A DNA stretch of 64,000 bases from Epiperipatus broadwayi. Taxonomy: Eukaryota; Onychophora; Udeonychophora; Euonychophora; Peripatidae. The notes under the pieces were generated by a model, which was given only the letters and a program-made list of their open reading frames with translations, was not told the origin of the DNA and ran no database searches. Below, in pieces: positions 32,990 to 44,324 of this stretch (positions are counted from its first letter, which is position 1; each line of letters begins with the position of its first letter). The DNA lies in assembly GCA_028023455.1 (NCBI GenBank), contig JAQFVV010012394.1, forward strand, positions 26,237,053-26,301,052. The letters are read 5' to 3'. The position numbers were made by a program, and so were the translations under genes.

Positions 32990-33361
32990 TGGTAAGTAAT
33001 ACTGAGACTTCCTTTTGAACCCTGACACTTCCAGCCATGGATGGCTTGCCTCAGTTGCAAGTACAGTAAAGTCAGTAGCTAGCAGCCTTCTGATCCAAGA
33101 TTGAGCATGCTTCGCTGCATTTTATCCACTAACAGGTACTGTCATCTGATAGTTTCCTGATCTATCTCCCAATTTATAGCCAAATCCCATTCCTTACTGA
33201 AAACAATCAGTTTCATTGCTTTCCCACTAGCCAATATGCTATTGGTTATTTATTTTCATTATCATTTCATTGGTAATCTATATTGTACATTCAGTCTGAC
33301 CTCGATACCATTGTAGTTTGGACAATCCACATTTTGAGAGTAAGCTTACGATAAGTTCACA
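32990..33361 (-). repeat. 3' LTR of the Gypsy-like relic
   Basis: On the minus strand it begins TGTGAACTTATCG and shares with the other LTR the tracts aataaataaccaata, ttcagtaaggaa and gcatgctcaa-like / ggatcag blocks in order. Starts with TG as LTRs do; the far end is less clear. Confidence 0.7.
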
Positions 33362-33389
33362 ATATTTCCTTCCCTGACAAAGGTTAGCT

Positions 33390-33890
33390 TTGGCATACAT
33401 AGTCCTTCAGATAACTTGGTAGATGCTGAGGTTGTCTTCTTGCTTCAACTTTTGGCCTGGTTTCTTTTTTAGAAATAACTACTACATCTAATCTGGTTTC
33501 ATCATCAGGGCTAATTTCTAAACCTGATTTGATTTCATCATCAGATCTCTGTGCTGATGGAAGTATTGTTCATTTAAGGTTTGTACAACTATTGTATGTA
33601 ATACTTTTGTAGTTATAATTGTTGTTAAAATCCTTTTTGTGGTCTCATAGAACATACATCATAGTACTTTGGTACCTATCTACATTTCAGCAAATTCCAT
33701 TTTTTTTATGAACATACTGATTAGGCCTAAGGATTTTGCTTGCAATGGTGCTAGGTGTAATATGCTGTACCAAATGCATTCTAGTTAGACTGGTATTCCA
33801 AATACCTGCTGTAATTTCTTAAGAGCTCTTTTTGTCTCTTGAATCTGTATTTCATCCTGACCATTGCTTTCATAATAAAATGGTGAAGAT
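33390..33890 (-). pseudogene. Retrotransposon integrase remnant (Gypsy-like pol)
   Basis: Minus-strand translation with stops gives ETKRALKKLQQVFGIPV (matching the AL-x-L-x2-IF-x2-FGIP block before the second catalytic Asp), then HLAPLQAKSLGLISMFIKKM (the SP-x-HPxSNGxAE region that precedes the catalytic Glu), and a C-terminal EARRQPQHLPSYLKDYVC resembling the Arg-rich, P-P-x-YLKDYV ending of pol polyproteins. Catalytic residues are not preserved. Confidence 0.65.
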
Positions 33891-34017
33891 CTGCAACAAT
33901 GTGTTGGCTTTATTTAACTGTAAGTGGACAAACTATTGAAGATGTAGACTCAGTTTATCAGACGTCTATGTAGTCTTTCTTAATTATGTTTGTGACCTGG
34001 TTCAGTTAGGTCTAAAA

Positions 34018-34340
34018 CAGGGGTCCCCAACCTTTTTGCCCTTAAGAGCACATTCTATAATACCGGCCAGATGGTGGGCACCATTTATTTTTTCAATGTA
34101 AATTTATAGTTGGATATTATTAATAATACACATAATGTACAAAAAAATATTTATTTACGCTGTAAAAGTATAGTATGCCCTACAATTTGATTACAATATA
34201 AATACAATAATTTATAAGAAATTTTAAAAATTAAATTTGTATCAGATAAATAATTTTTTTATCATGTTAGGATAACGGCGGGCACACAAAATGGTCTGTG
34301 GGCACCATGGTGCCCGTGGGCATAGGGTTGGGGATCCCTG
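34018..34340. mobile_element. hAT-type MITE, 323 bp, with perfect 8-bp target duplication
   Basis: The termini are inverted: caggggtccccaacc at the left and ggttggggatccctg at the right, typical of hAT transposons. The flanking octamer gtctaaaa is identical on both sides (34010-34017 and 34341-34348), the hAT hallmark. Subterminal ggtgggcacc / ggtgcccgtgggca tracts add further inverted pairing. It is non-autonomous and sits inside the LTR retrotransposon relic, so it came later. Confidence 0.93.
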
Positions 34341-34539
34341 GTCTAAAAGATTACTATACTAACCTGCTGACACACTTATAACCAGCTCCATTGTTACTGA
34401 CCTATTATTCATTGTAATTCATGCTTTGGGGCCTAAATCAATATCTCTCACTTTATACAAAAATTGATTTTGATGGATTTCAATTTACCCTTCATATTTT
34501 TTTAGAATAGATAATCCCACTATTTTCTAACTTTCTGTG

Positions 34540-34965
34540 TTTTTTTCTTTTTTAATCATGCAATATTGATTGCTTGGCACAATTACAATATTTGCAAATT
34601 ATACATCAATATAAACTTTCAATGTGTGTCTATTATGGCTTGTTACATCTATAACAAAGTTTTGAGGATCATATTTGCCAACTAGTTTTCTTCTGGCTAT
34701 TCACTGGAACATATTTCTGACCAACAACTTTAATATTAGGGTAGTTTCTTTAATCTGCTACCTAACTCATTGTAGACTCGGCTAGAACCACTGGGAGAAT
34801 TCAGAATCAAGATTGATGTTTGGGTCTATTCATTCTTCAAATAAAATGGTCTCTCAGTGTTTTCATTTAAAAAATCTTTGAAATCGCAACTCAGCACCAG
34901 CTTCCTGATTTCTGTGGTAAAATCTCTAACCATTTCTTTCTTTCCCTGAAAACAATGATCTAAGT
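34540..34965 (-). pseudogene. gag remnant: capsid-like helix region and zinc knuckles
   Basis: On the minus strand, EMVRDFTTEIRKLVLSCDF followed by KDFLNENTERPF resembles the EIRKLA-x2-CDFG-x-L-x-E-RDQF-like segment of Gypsy gag. About 200 bp further, a frame reads CYRCNKP with a following His, and then CKYCNCAKQ, which look like two decayed CCHC nucleocapsid knuckles. Frames are broken. Confidence 0.6.
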
Positions 34966-35469
34966 TCTATCTCTGTAATATAGTACAGATTCTGGACAGA
35001 AATAAGCTATAATGGGTAGGTATTGCTTTATCAAAATCTGAAAGGAAAGTGTATTAGCTGACTGAGAACATAAGATTTTTATAAAGTTGGAAAACTATAA
35101 GTACTTTATAGATGTAATTAATTTTACCTCTAATTTTGTTGACTTGGTTTGTGTAAAAAAAAAGAGAACTCGATTTACATATGTTGGCTAATTTTTTGGA
35201 TTTCTGGGATCAAACTTTTCCAGAAAATCAATTTTTGCTTTAATTAGAAAATGAAGCAAAAATTAGCGTTTGGTTAATCAATCCTAGTCAACTCATGCAC
35301 ATAGATTCTGTCATAACTGTATCAATTTTATTGTGTTTGTATAACAATGTTAAGACATTTATTATAGGCATTTACAATACAAATGGATACAACAGTTTAC
35401 ATACAGTAGATCACCTCTGTTATGATGAGCAAACTGTGAATGTTTACTTGCTAACAGTACAACTAATGC

Positions 35470-35725
35470 AAACTCTTCATACAGTAGTGACATCCGATGC
35501 AAGTTTTAGTAATTAGTGGATGCAAGATTTTTTTGCATAAAATCCCTATCTAGTACCTACTCATTCAGTATCTACAGATTAGTTTGACTTTCATAAATAA
35601 AGAGCCTTGGATCCGAGAGCAATGTACCTAGATCTTAAGATACAATGCACTAGATGCAAGTTGTTTGTTCTGTTTTAACATCTTGTGTAAGCATAGGAAA
35701 TGGTGATCATGTAATGTTTTTACTA
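35470..35725. mobile_element. Family B copy inserted in the LTR element
   Basis: Contains catacagtagtgacatccg, agtaattagtggatgcaag, gcataaaatccctatctag, ccttggatccgagagcaatg, and the family terminus cttgtgtaagcataggaaat with ggtgatcatg. The hammerhead region (about 35572-35610) is heavily altered. Confidence 0.7.
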
Positions 35726-35734
35726 CAATTCGTG

Positions 35735-36100
35735 TGGAAAAGAATCCTTAGACTCCACACTTCTATCCCATTGACGACTTGCTCTTATACAGGTACAGTG
35801 ATGGCAATTAGCAACCACTTCCTGATCCATGCTTGAGCATGTCTCACAATGTTCTTCTAAATAGTAGATGAACTTATTGTCTGATTACCCTCTCAAATAG
35901 GCTTCCAATATAGATTTCCAATTTAAAGCCAGATACCCTTCCTTACTGAAAAACTGACCAACTTTCCTGTTTGTGGTATTGGTTATTTATTTATCTCACT
36001 GTTATTTCATCAGTCATCTGCAATATACATTCAAAATCCAATCTTGTTAATATTACAGTTTGGATGTCCATATTTTGAGGGTAAGATTAAAATAAGTACA
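35735..36100 (-). repeat. 5' LTR of the Gypsy-like relic
   Basis: Begins TGTACTTATTTTAATC on the minus strand and aligns along its length with the copy at 33.0-33.36 kb, sharing aataaataaccaata, ttcagtaaggaagg and ggatcaggaagt. Both are in the same orientation about 2.7 kb apart, as expected of paired LTRs. Confidence 0.7.
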
Positions 36101-36104
36101 TAAT

Positions 36105-36855
36105 CTTTACAACACATGCCAATTAAATGTACAAATTCAAATAATCTATTGGTGGTTAAAGGTCTCTTAAAAAACTCTCTTCAAGTGTTTTCAAGACTGC
36201 ATTAAACATGAAAATAATCTTATGGTAAATTTCTCAAGAGCTTGAGAGACATTCAAGTACCTTATAAACAGGTTGAACATTTAACAGTTGCATTCAGATA
36301 ACCTGAGCTGGATTTTCTTTTAATTGCTCTACTCAAACTCAACTCTAGAACTTTCTTCACCTGAGACTGTTGCTTTTACTATACCACTAAATTTTATAAG
36401 AAAAAGTTGTGCATTCATAATTATTGAACTAGGTGGTCACATCAGATATCAAGGGTTCCCATTAATCACTATTATTCATCAACTTTTACTATCTTTACTA
36501 ATTCAACTGAATGAATCTAAGTAATTTATGTATTTAAAGTTATTTCTATAATTGGAAGAGGTGCAGTATTGACTACATTAATTAGGAAAATAGAGCTACA
36601 GTTAAAATATGATAGAGAGCTACAATTAACAAAGATGCTAACATTCTTTCAAAAAGTTATCCCTGCAAGATGTCAAAGTAAAGAAGCAGCATATGAAGTG
36701 TGAACATATTTGGGTTTATTGTATAGCTATTGCAATTTTTACCTGTTTGGACTTAGAATGACCATATTTACAAATGACAGATGATGGTAATAGTGGGGTA
36801 AAGGGATTTTTAATAACCTATTTGAAATTCTCAAAATATTTTTTATTTTATTTAA
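36105..36855. other. No gene recognised
   Basis: AT-rich flank of the LTR relic. A 66-residue frame at 36324-36524 has no motif. Confidence 0.5.
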
Positions 36856-36858
36856 CTC

Positions 36859-37087
36859 ATTAAAGATCAGTCTTTTCAAGCTATTGTGCATGCACTTTTT
36901 TACGAGTATTAATAATAAATGAATACTTTCATTCCCAACACAAGATATAGTATTTATGAAAAAATAAGTGGATTCATTTTATTCTTTCATAAATACTATA
37001 TCTTTTGTTGGGAATGAAAGTATTCATTTATTATTGACACTCGTAAAAAAGCACATGCACAATAGCTTGAAAAGGCTGATCTTTAAT
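36859..37087. mobile_element. Near-perfect palindromic element, 229 bp
   Basis: Arms of about 100 bp (attaaagatcag at the left, ctgatctttaat at the right) match base for base with only a few differences, around a centre of about 23 bp. Shared internal blocks include aagctattgtgcatgca, aataaatgaatactttcatt and agatatagtatttatga. The high arm identity suggests a recent origin or gene conversion. Transcribed, it would fold into a long hairpin. No coding capacity. Confidence 0.9.
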
Positions 37088-37089
37088 GT

Positions 37090-37865
37090 ATTTCAATTTA
37101 TAAAAAACATAGCGCTATAAAATAAATGCTTATTTATTTAACTCAATGATTATGAACTCTGTGATTTCATGGACTACTATCATAGTACTGGTGTGCTTGT
37201 TTTCAATCCCTCCTGTGGCTATCTTTAGCACTATTTTGCAGTTCTATGCTCAACTGATGGTAAAAATTAGAAAATAAAATATTGATTTATTATTTTTTTA
37301 AAAATCTGAAGGTGTCAGTAGTCCACATAGAAAAACTTCAGTTGAGCTGAAAAAATGCCTAGAATACTGACTGGAAATTTTTTGATCTTGGCAAATAAAC
37401 AAACTAGTAAATATCTTTTTCATTGTTATTAACAATGAGCAAAAAGTTTTCATAATTTCATAATTTAAATATTTATAAATATTTTTAAAAAATATGCATA
37501 ATTATTAGATATATACATTCACATTTACACTTAGATTTTTTGAAATAGCTTTTATTTTAAAAATACAAATAATCTGAGTAGTGATAAAAAGGAAACTACA
37601 TTCATTATGATCATTATGCTCTGTTACACATCCACATTGTTAAACTGAACTTTCATGATATTTTCATAATTACAAATGTAATTTTAAATTTTAGAACAGA
37701 GTTTCATAGTTTTATGATGACTTAATAAATTATTCAGTCATATTTAAAAAATGGAATTCATTCAATAAAGATTTTAATTTACTTTTTCCAATAACACAAT
37801 GAAAACTAGCGAATAAGAAAAAAGTAATTTTTCTTGTTACATACTTTACTTTTATAGGTACTCAT
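37090..37865. other. No gene recognised
   Basis: AT-rich spacer. Confidence 0.5.
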
Positions 37866-38560
37866 CTTATAGCTAAAGACGCCATTCTATGGCACAGTTT
37901 TCGTGCTAAAACACATAAAAATGCTGTTTCTGCAGCCAACACATTTGAATCCACATTTTCTATAATACTTTTTTGTTGTGCTACAGAATGCAGGCCGCTA
38001 TGTCACGTTGCAGTACAGCATGTATGTCACTAAGCAGCAATTACATTTTCCGAATTTGCACAGTTTATAAAATAATTACGGCTTGATGAGAGAGTTTGTA
38101 TTTGAATTGTATTGAAATGTTGTTTTCATTGGATTTTTTATTATTTTAAACAATTGAAATGTTCAGATTTTTTAAAACAATAATTATAAGACTTTTTACA
38201 ACGTACTGTATTGAACTTTTATTTGGGTAAATGTTAAATATCTATGTTTTTATTGAGTTGCAATTAGGTAACGTGTCAAGTAACGTACTGTTAATAACAT
38301 TCCATGAAACAAAGAAGATTCTAGCATCTGTATATTTTTGAAGTAAAAAAGAGCGGTACAAAAAAAATATCCAGTAAGAAAAGTCCAAATATACAGTTTT
38401 TTTGTAAATTTAATAAAAAGCAAATATTATAAACATGTTTAATAAGTAAAGAAGACATTTGTATATGTTTGTTGTTGTTTAAAAAAGTTTGAGTTTCTTT
38501 CTTCTGTCTGAGTACGCTTACGATTTTGAATTTTTTTATTTTAGCATTACAAACAGAACA

Positions 38561-38676
38561 CTAACCCTAAAACTAACCCTAAACCTAACCCTAAAACTAA
38601 CCCTAATACTAACCCTAAACCTAACCCTAAACTAACCCTAAAACTAACCCTAAAACTAACCCTAAATCTAACCGTA
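38561..38676 (+). repeat. Telomere-like interstitial array, about ten units of 11-12 bp
   Basis: The unit is CTAACCCT followed by AAA, AAAA, AATA or AAAC. The core CTAACCCT is exact in nine units; only the last has changed (ctaaccgt). The period is 11-12, not 6, so this is not a plain TTAGGG tract. It lies between inverted repeats in a larger mobile-looking element, away from any chromosome end visible here. Confidence 0.9.
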
Positions 38677-38724
38677 ACAACTTTTACTTTTATTACGATT
38701 ATTATTTTTTAGTTAAACAACAAC

Positions 38725-38865
38725 AAAAAAAGTCGTAACACAAGTAAAAAAATATACGATAGAAAATTGATAAAAAAAAGCCGTAACACAAGTAAAAAAA
38801 TATCCGATAGAAAATGTATAAAAAAAAAATCGTAACACAAAAAAATATATGATAGAAAAACATGA
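38725..38865 (+). repeat. Three-copy 49-bp tandem repeat
   Basis: Units contain cgtaacacaagtaaaaaaat followed by a gatagaaaat tract; the third copy is shortened. It adjoins the telomere-like array in the same element. Confidence 0.8.
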
Positions 38866-39089
38866 ATCAAATTTTAATTTGTTGATTTTATTTTACATTT
38901 ATTATTATCATTTAAATTGTATACGTTAATAAAAAATAATATTTATAAAAGATGATTTTGTTTTGTTTTTATTTTCGCATTACAAAAAAGCACAGAAAAA
39001 TTATTAAAATCAATGGCCCATGAATGTTCATATTTTATAGTTTTAGTGTGAAAACAGCGCCATCCAATGGGATCTTTATCTATAATACA

Positions 39090-42000
39090 AGCACCCTTAT
39101 ATATATATGATAAAAAGTATCCCTCTGTGATGAATAAATAGTTTCATATATAACTTTACTAGAAGATGCCACTAGAAAATAAATATAGACTTCTTTCCAA
39201 TAACCAATTGCAATTTAATATTGATAATTAATATAAGAAAATACCAAAGAAAGTTAAGTTTACTAGTAAAGTCACAATTACAAACAAATATTGGGAAGTT
39301 AGGAATTACAAAATGAAACTATTGCAACAAATAATAAATCTTAAAATAAAAGACAAGTTTACCCAAAATGAGTTACATTTGGATACCTATTAATTTGGCA
39401 TATCAATATTTTGCATTAATTCAAGTAGTAGGCAGTAATAAAAAAAAAATTATTTTAAAAATAAAATAATAATGTCATTGTAATAGTTATCAATATCTAA
39501 ATATACCAAAATCAACAAACACAAGTAAGATCAACAATCTGAAATATTGCCAAAATAAACCAACATATTATTTCAGTAGTATTAAACAATAGGTGAAATT
39601 CTAGTCATATATAAGCTTAACTCTATTACAATATTCTAGGTAATGCATAAAAATAATTCTGAAAACTTCATATATAAAATATTTAAATACTAATTCTTCA
39701 TCATTGCCATATTATTTATAAAGATATAAACATTATCCATGCTTAAGAAAGTATTCACTACAAAAACGAAATCATTACAAAATGGAGTCATAGAAATTTT
39801 TAACTAGAACTACCCAATAATATCAAGCTAAACATATGAATAATATCTCAGTTGCCAATACATACAGTATCAGTCAAATCTCATATATATATATATATAT
39901 ATAATATTTATTACCATTTAAACAATCATTATTTAAAATTATAAATACCATTAAATAACACAGATTATATATTTTATAATCTCCATTGAAATGTGACATC
40001 TATAAAACAAAAATAAGCTATCATTACATCTATTATTTTTGAACATATTTAAAACATTTTGAAAATATTACTTGCATATAGATTTAATAATTATGCACAT
40101 AGTGATAGATTCAATATTTAAGAATTGATAATTTAAAATAATTAATATCAGCATAAAATTATTTATGTATAAAAATGATTTATTATAAATTAAAACAATA
40201 TTTAATAGACTTATAAACTGTTTTATCACTTTAACTCATTTATCACTAAATAAACATAAATGTCTTTCCTCTAATTTATAAATATAGTAAATGATCTTTT
40301 CATTATGGTGCTTCATTTGAAATATAGAAAATAGACATAAACATGTAGAAAAAATCATGATTTTACAACAGTTGATGATTATGAAGTAATCCTATTTATG
40401 CTAAATGAAAACATAAAGTAGATTATCCATTTGAGTCTTGGTTCTCAAATTCTTGGGGGAAAAAACTATTTATTTACTAGGTCATTTTGAGAGTTTAAAA
40501 TCCAATGTTTTCCTTTTAAAATTCAGCAAATGATGATTTTGTTCATGTGATTAAAACAGTTTTCTTGATAAATCATTCTTGGCTATCTGCCAATAGAACA
40601 GTAAATAAATATACAGTCAATTTTAAAATTAATATTTAAATTAAACAATTGAATTTAATTTTAAATTATCACTTAACAAAGTTAAATTTTTTTATCAGAA
40701 AGATATAATTTTTTAATTGTAGAACAATCTCAATTATTTATTTGAAATTTATTTATTTTATGCCCCTTATTTATTTTATTTTATTCAATTTTAGTAAAAC
40801 AAATCAAGCCCCATTTGATTTTATAGAAAGAGAATTAGTTTCAAAGGAAGTTTTGTATAATTTTCATAGTAGATTATTCTAGTATTTTAATAATAAGAAT
40901 AATTGCATCATTAATCTTTTTTGAATCAAATATTAATTTTTCATACTAATGATAATAAAAACAACAATAATTTCATTTTTATTTGAATTTGAGGTTCTTA
41001 CCCATGATTCTGATATGATAATCTAATATTCCTTATATGGGAAATTTTCCTTCCAATTAGATTAGGAATTTTAATAATTATTTTAAATTATAAAATGATT
41101 CAATTATGATAATATCTGAATGAAAAATTCATTTTTTATTATTTTTTATTAATAATAGATCACTTTATTCACTAACTACATCAAATACTTCATCTTTATG
41201 AAATTATGAATCACTTCTTTATAAAACTCCTATCTTGTGGTGAGGTTCAGGAGATCACTCTATGATCAAAAACTATATTGTTTGGCTACTATACAAACAT
41301 TTAAGGTGCATATGAAAAAGATTGAAGCCTTTCCCTTTCTGATTACAGACTTATTGTGTGCCTGATAAATAATCAGAATGTTACATTTATAAAAATAGTA
41401 TATAATGTCTTTCAAATAATAATAATAATAACTCAATATTTTAAAATATTTAGGATGCCACATTTTTCAATCAATAAAATTTCTATACATTAACTTAATT
41501 TATACAGCAATGAAATATATTACAAAGGAATATACTCTTTCAATATATATATTTGGAATGTACAAATATGATTTTTTAAGAATATTTTTCATTTGTAAAC
41601 TTATAATTCTAACAAATCAAGCACAATTTATCGATCTATAATACCTTGAATAATGGTTTTAAAACTAAAATTTAAACAAACAATTAATTGAAATTGCCAC
41701 AATGTTGGGAAAATGTTGCAATATAAAACGATTAATTGCATCATTTGCTAATATGATCACAAATTCGCAGTTGCAACTAAAAAAAAAATTTTTTTCCATT
41801 CTTTTTTTGGATATGATCCAATAAGAAAATCTATACTTAGCAGATATTAAGTAACATTAAAATTTCTTAAACATTACATTAAGTTAAATATTAAAATAAA
41901 TACAATTAAAATAATCTAAAATTGTAATTATTGTCAAAAATCCATAAATTTTCTTTTATTTGAGAGATACATCTAATAATTATTTTAGAATGCTAGATAA

Positions 42001-43765
42001 TTTATTTATTTAAAACCTTCAGAATCATTTAGCATAAATCACTTTTCTTGGTGTATATGCAAGTAATTTTTCAGGTGTAATTTCATATATTTATTTTTTA
42101 ATGTATTTATATTACAGATATTTTCCAAAATAAAATATAATAAATATTTTTTAACTATACAGAACATAACTATGAAGGCCTGTCAGAAAAATCCAGAAAA
42201 AATACTGTAATTGTATTTTTTAAAAGTGCATCTGTACAGCTATCTATTGAGATATGTGCCTTTTGTTTAAATTCATAAAAAATACTTATTTTTTAATTTA
42301 AAAAAAAATCAAATGAAGTCCCTCAAATAGCAGCAAAGTCAAAGATTTTTACCACCACCTTCTTCTCTTTGGGTGATTTATTCCTTTGTAATCAGTGTCA
42401 CATGACTTTCCAGGTTATTTTGAAAACATTTTTGGAATAACTAAAACATTTTTGTGAAGTTTATTATGATTCATGATTATTTTTCCACACTATTTGTATA
42501 ATAATTAAAATTCAAAAGCACACACTATGACACCATTATTTTGTATGTATACATTTTATTTTTAAAAATAGGGGATACGAACTTCTAGCATAACATTAAC
42601 ATAGAAAATTATGAAATTGTGATTATCCATGATAATAATGACTGTTATATTATTGATAATATTGGATTAGGATACTTTGAGATAATCTAAAAATGAGAAG
42701 ACAATTTTAATATTTTAAACAGAATTGGATAGTTTTATTAAAGATTGACATTTGTTCACATTTTAAATAAATTTGAATTAAAAAAGATTTCATTCATTTT
42801 CTAAAGTTACTTTGCTCTGCTAACCCTTCAATGAAGAAAGTATTTACTGTTACCATTACAAACTCATTTTTCATTGTTTGTAAAGTTCAAAAAAAGTTTT
42901 AAACTTTTTTTCATTTACAAACATATTATTACCAAATCAAATTTAATGTATTGAATTCTGATGTAGAATAATGATTTAATACTAAAATTAGAAGTTGAAA
43001 GCTTATAAAAAGTCCCACAAAAAGAACACTTAAATCTGTGGCAGTGATGGAGAATTAACACATTTTCAATTTTATTGATTAAAATTTAGTAGAACATACA
43101 ATTGTATGAATTTGAATTCAAAATGTTAAGTTTAACAGTTCTTATTAATTGATTTTTTTTTCTAAAAAGATGTTTATAGAACTGAATACCCTCAAGTTAA
43201 AAAAATATATACTTACTGGCTTATATTAAATTTATAGCAAAAAACCTCATTAAAATGAATTAAAAACCACCATTATATGCTCAACAATTCCCACAGAAAT
43301 TTTTACCACCTAATTATGCATGACAGTTTTTATTGTTAGAGTTTCCATTTATTGACTGAAACCAAAGTTTAGATGTATAAAACATGTTTAACAAAGCAAG
43401 CTATAATAAAAATAAACACATTTTCATTTGATATAAGAACATAATGGGATTGTAAATTGAAACTGAAAATGGAATTTTGCTCAAACCTGAGGTACATGTT
43501 GAAGGGATTAAAGCCTTCTCTGGAACTATTTTTTTCAACATACATCTTTTATAATCTAAAGTTGATATAAGTTTTAGAGATCTAAATGTGATCTTTTTCA
43601 TTTCTTATTCTAAACTGAAGATGCTTGTTTAGTCAAAATATATCCTAAGACCCATAAGCACTTTTGTCCAATATCTGCAACCATATGTGTGAAATGTAAA
43701 AATAGATTTTAATTGTAAATTCTAAAAATGCAAAATCATGATCCCGAATAAATAAATAAAAATTT
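39090..43765. other. Long gene-free AT-rich stretch
   Basis: In these 4.7 kb I see no credible frame, RNA gene or named repeat. A (TA)n tract of about 20 bp is at 39884-39903. Minus-strand frames at 41.3 and 43.4 kb lack motifs. Likely unique intergenic or intronic DNA. Confidence 0.5.
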
Positions 43766-43769
43766 ATAT

Positions 43770-44320
43770 ATTAATATTAAAAAAAAAAAAATTTTTAAAA
43801 TTTAAAATTATATATTTTTGAGAAAATATAATATTTTTTTTATTTAAAATTTTTATTTATTAAAATATAATTATTAATTATTTAAATTAAAAAAAAATTT
43901 AAAAATTTCAATTTATAAATTAAAAATTTAACAATAAAACAAAAAAAAACACAAAAGCACAAAAAAAAGAAAAATTTCAAAAATTGAAAATATTAAAAAT
44001 TTTATAAATTATTAACAATTATAAAAATTTAAAAAATAATTTGAATTGAATTAAAAAAAAATTTATAAAATTATTATTATAATATAAATCTAATAATTTT
44101 AAAACTCATAAAAAAAATAAGAAAATATAATATAATAAAAATAAAAAATAATATAAAAAATATAATATAAATAAAAACACTTAAAAGAGAATTTGCTCAA
44201 AAAAATAAATAAAAAAAAAAAAAAGAAAAAAAAAAATTATAGGAAAAAAAATATAAAAAAATATAAAAAAAATAAAAAATATATATGGAAATATAAAAAA
44301 ACCCATTTCTAAAAAATTTA
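43770..44320. repeat. Low-complexity A-rich block almost without C and G
   Basis: Nearly all bases are A or T, in short irregular A runs broken by T, with only scattered C and G. Composition changes sharply at both ends. It has no fixed period, so it is not a simple satellite. It could be an A-rich low-complexity region or low-quality assembly. Confidence 0.8.
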
Positions 44321-44324
44321 ACAA

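Larger units (their letters stand above)
32990..36100 (-). mobile_element. Gypsy-like LTR retrotransposon relic with nested insertions
   Basis: Two direct repeats of about 365 bp flank an internal region that, on the minus strand, has capsid-like, nucleocapsid zinc-knuckle, integrase and integrase C-terminal remnants in the order expected for a Gypsy-like element. A purine tract (gggaaggaaata) lies just before the downstream LTR. Protease, reverse transcriptase and RNase H are missing: only about 100 bp lie between the hAT insertion and the integrase remains. A hAT MITE and a family B copy are inserted inside. LTR divergence by eye is around 30-35%, so the element is old. Confidence 0.75.
37868..39084. 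mobile_element. Inverted-repeat element of 1.2 kb carrying a telomere-like array
   Basis: The left end reads tatagctaaagacgccattc with tatggcacagttttcgtgct; the right end is its imperfect inverse (ggatggcgctgttttcacac read in reverse and tatagataaagatc). The matching tract is about 65 bp. Inside are a second inverted pair (tttgttgttgtttaa near 38471 and ttaaacaacaacaaa near 38714), a telomere-like array between them and a 49-bp repeat. The size, ends and lack of a transposase frame fit a non-autonomous DNA element. The ends resemble those of the element at 53.8 kb. Confidence 0.6.

Noticed and set aside
33470-33555. Repeated tttcatcatcag on the LTR element
   Set aside because: Part of Asp-rich pol codons near the integrase end; no hammerhead layout around it.
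38561-38676. A chromosome end
   Set aside because: The period is 11-12 bp rather than 6, the array is only about 116 bp, and ordinary repeat-rich DNA continues on both sides.
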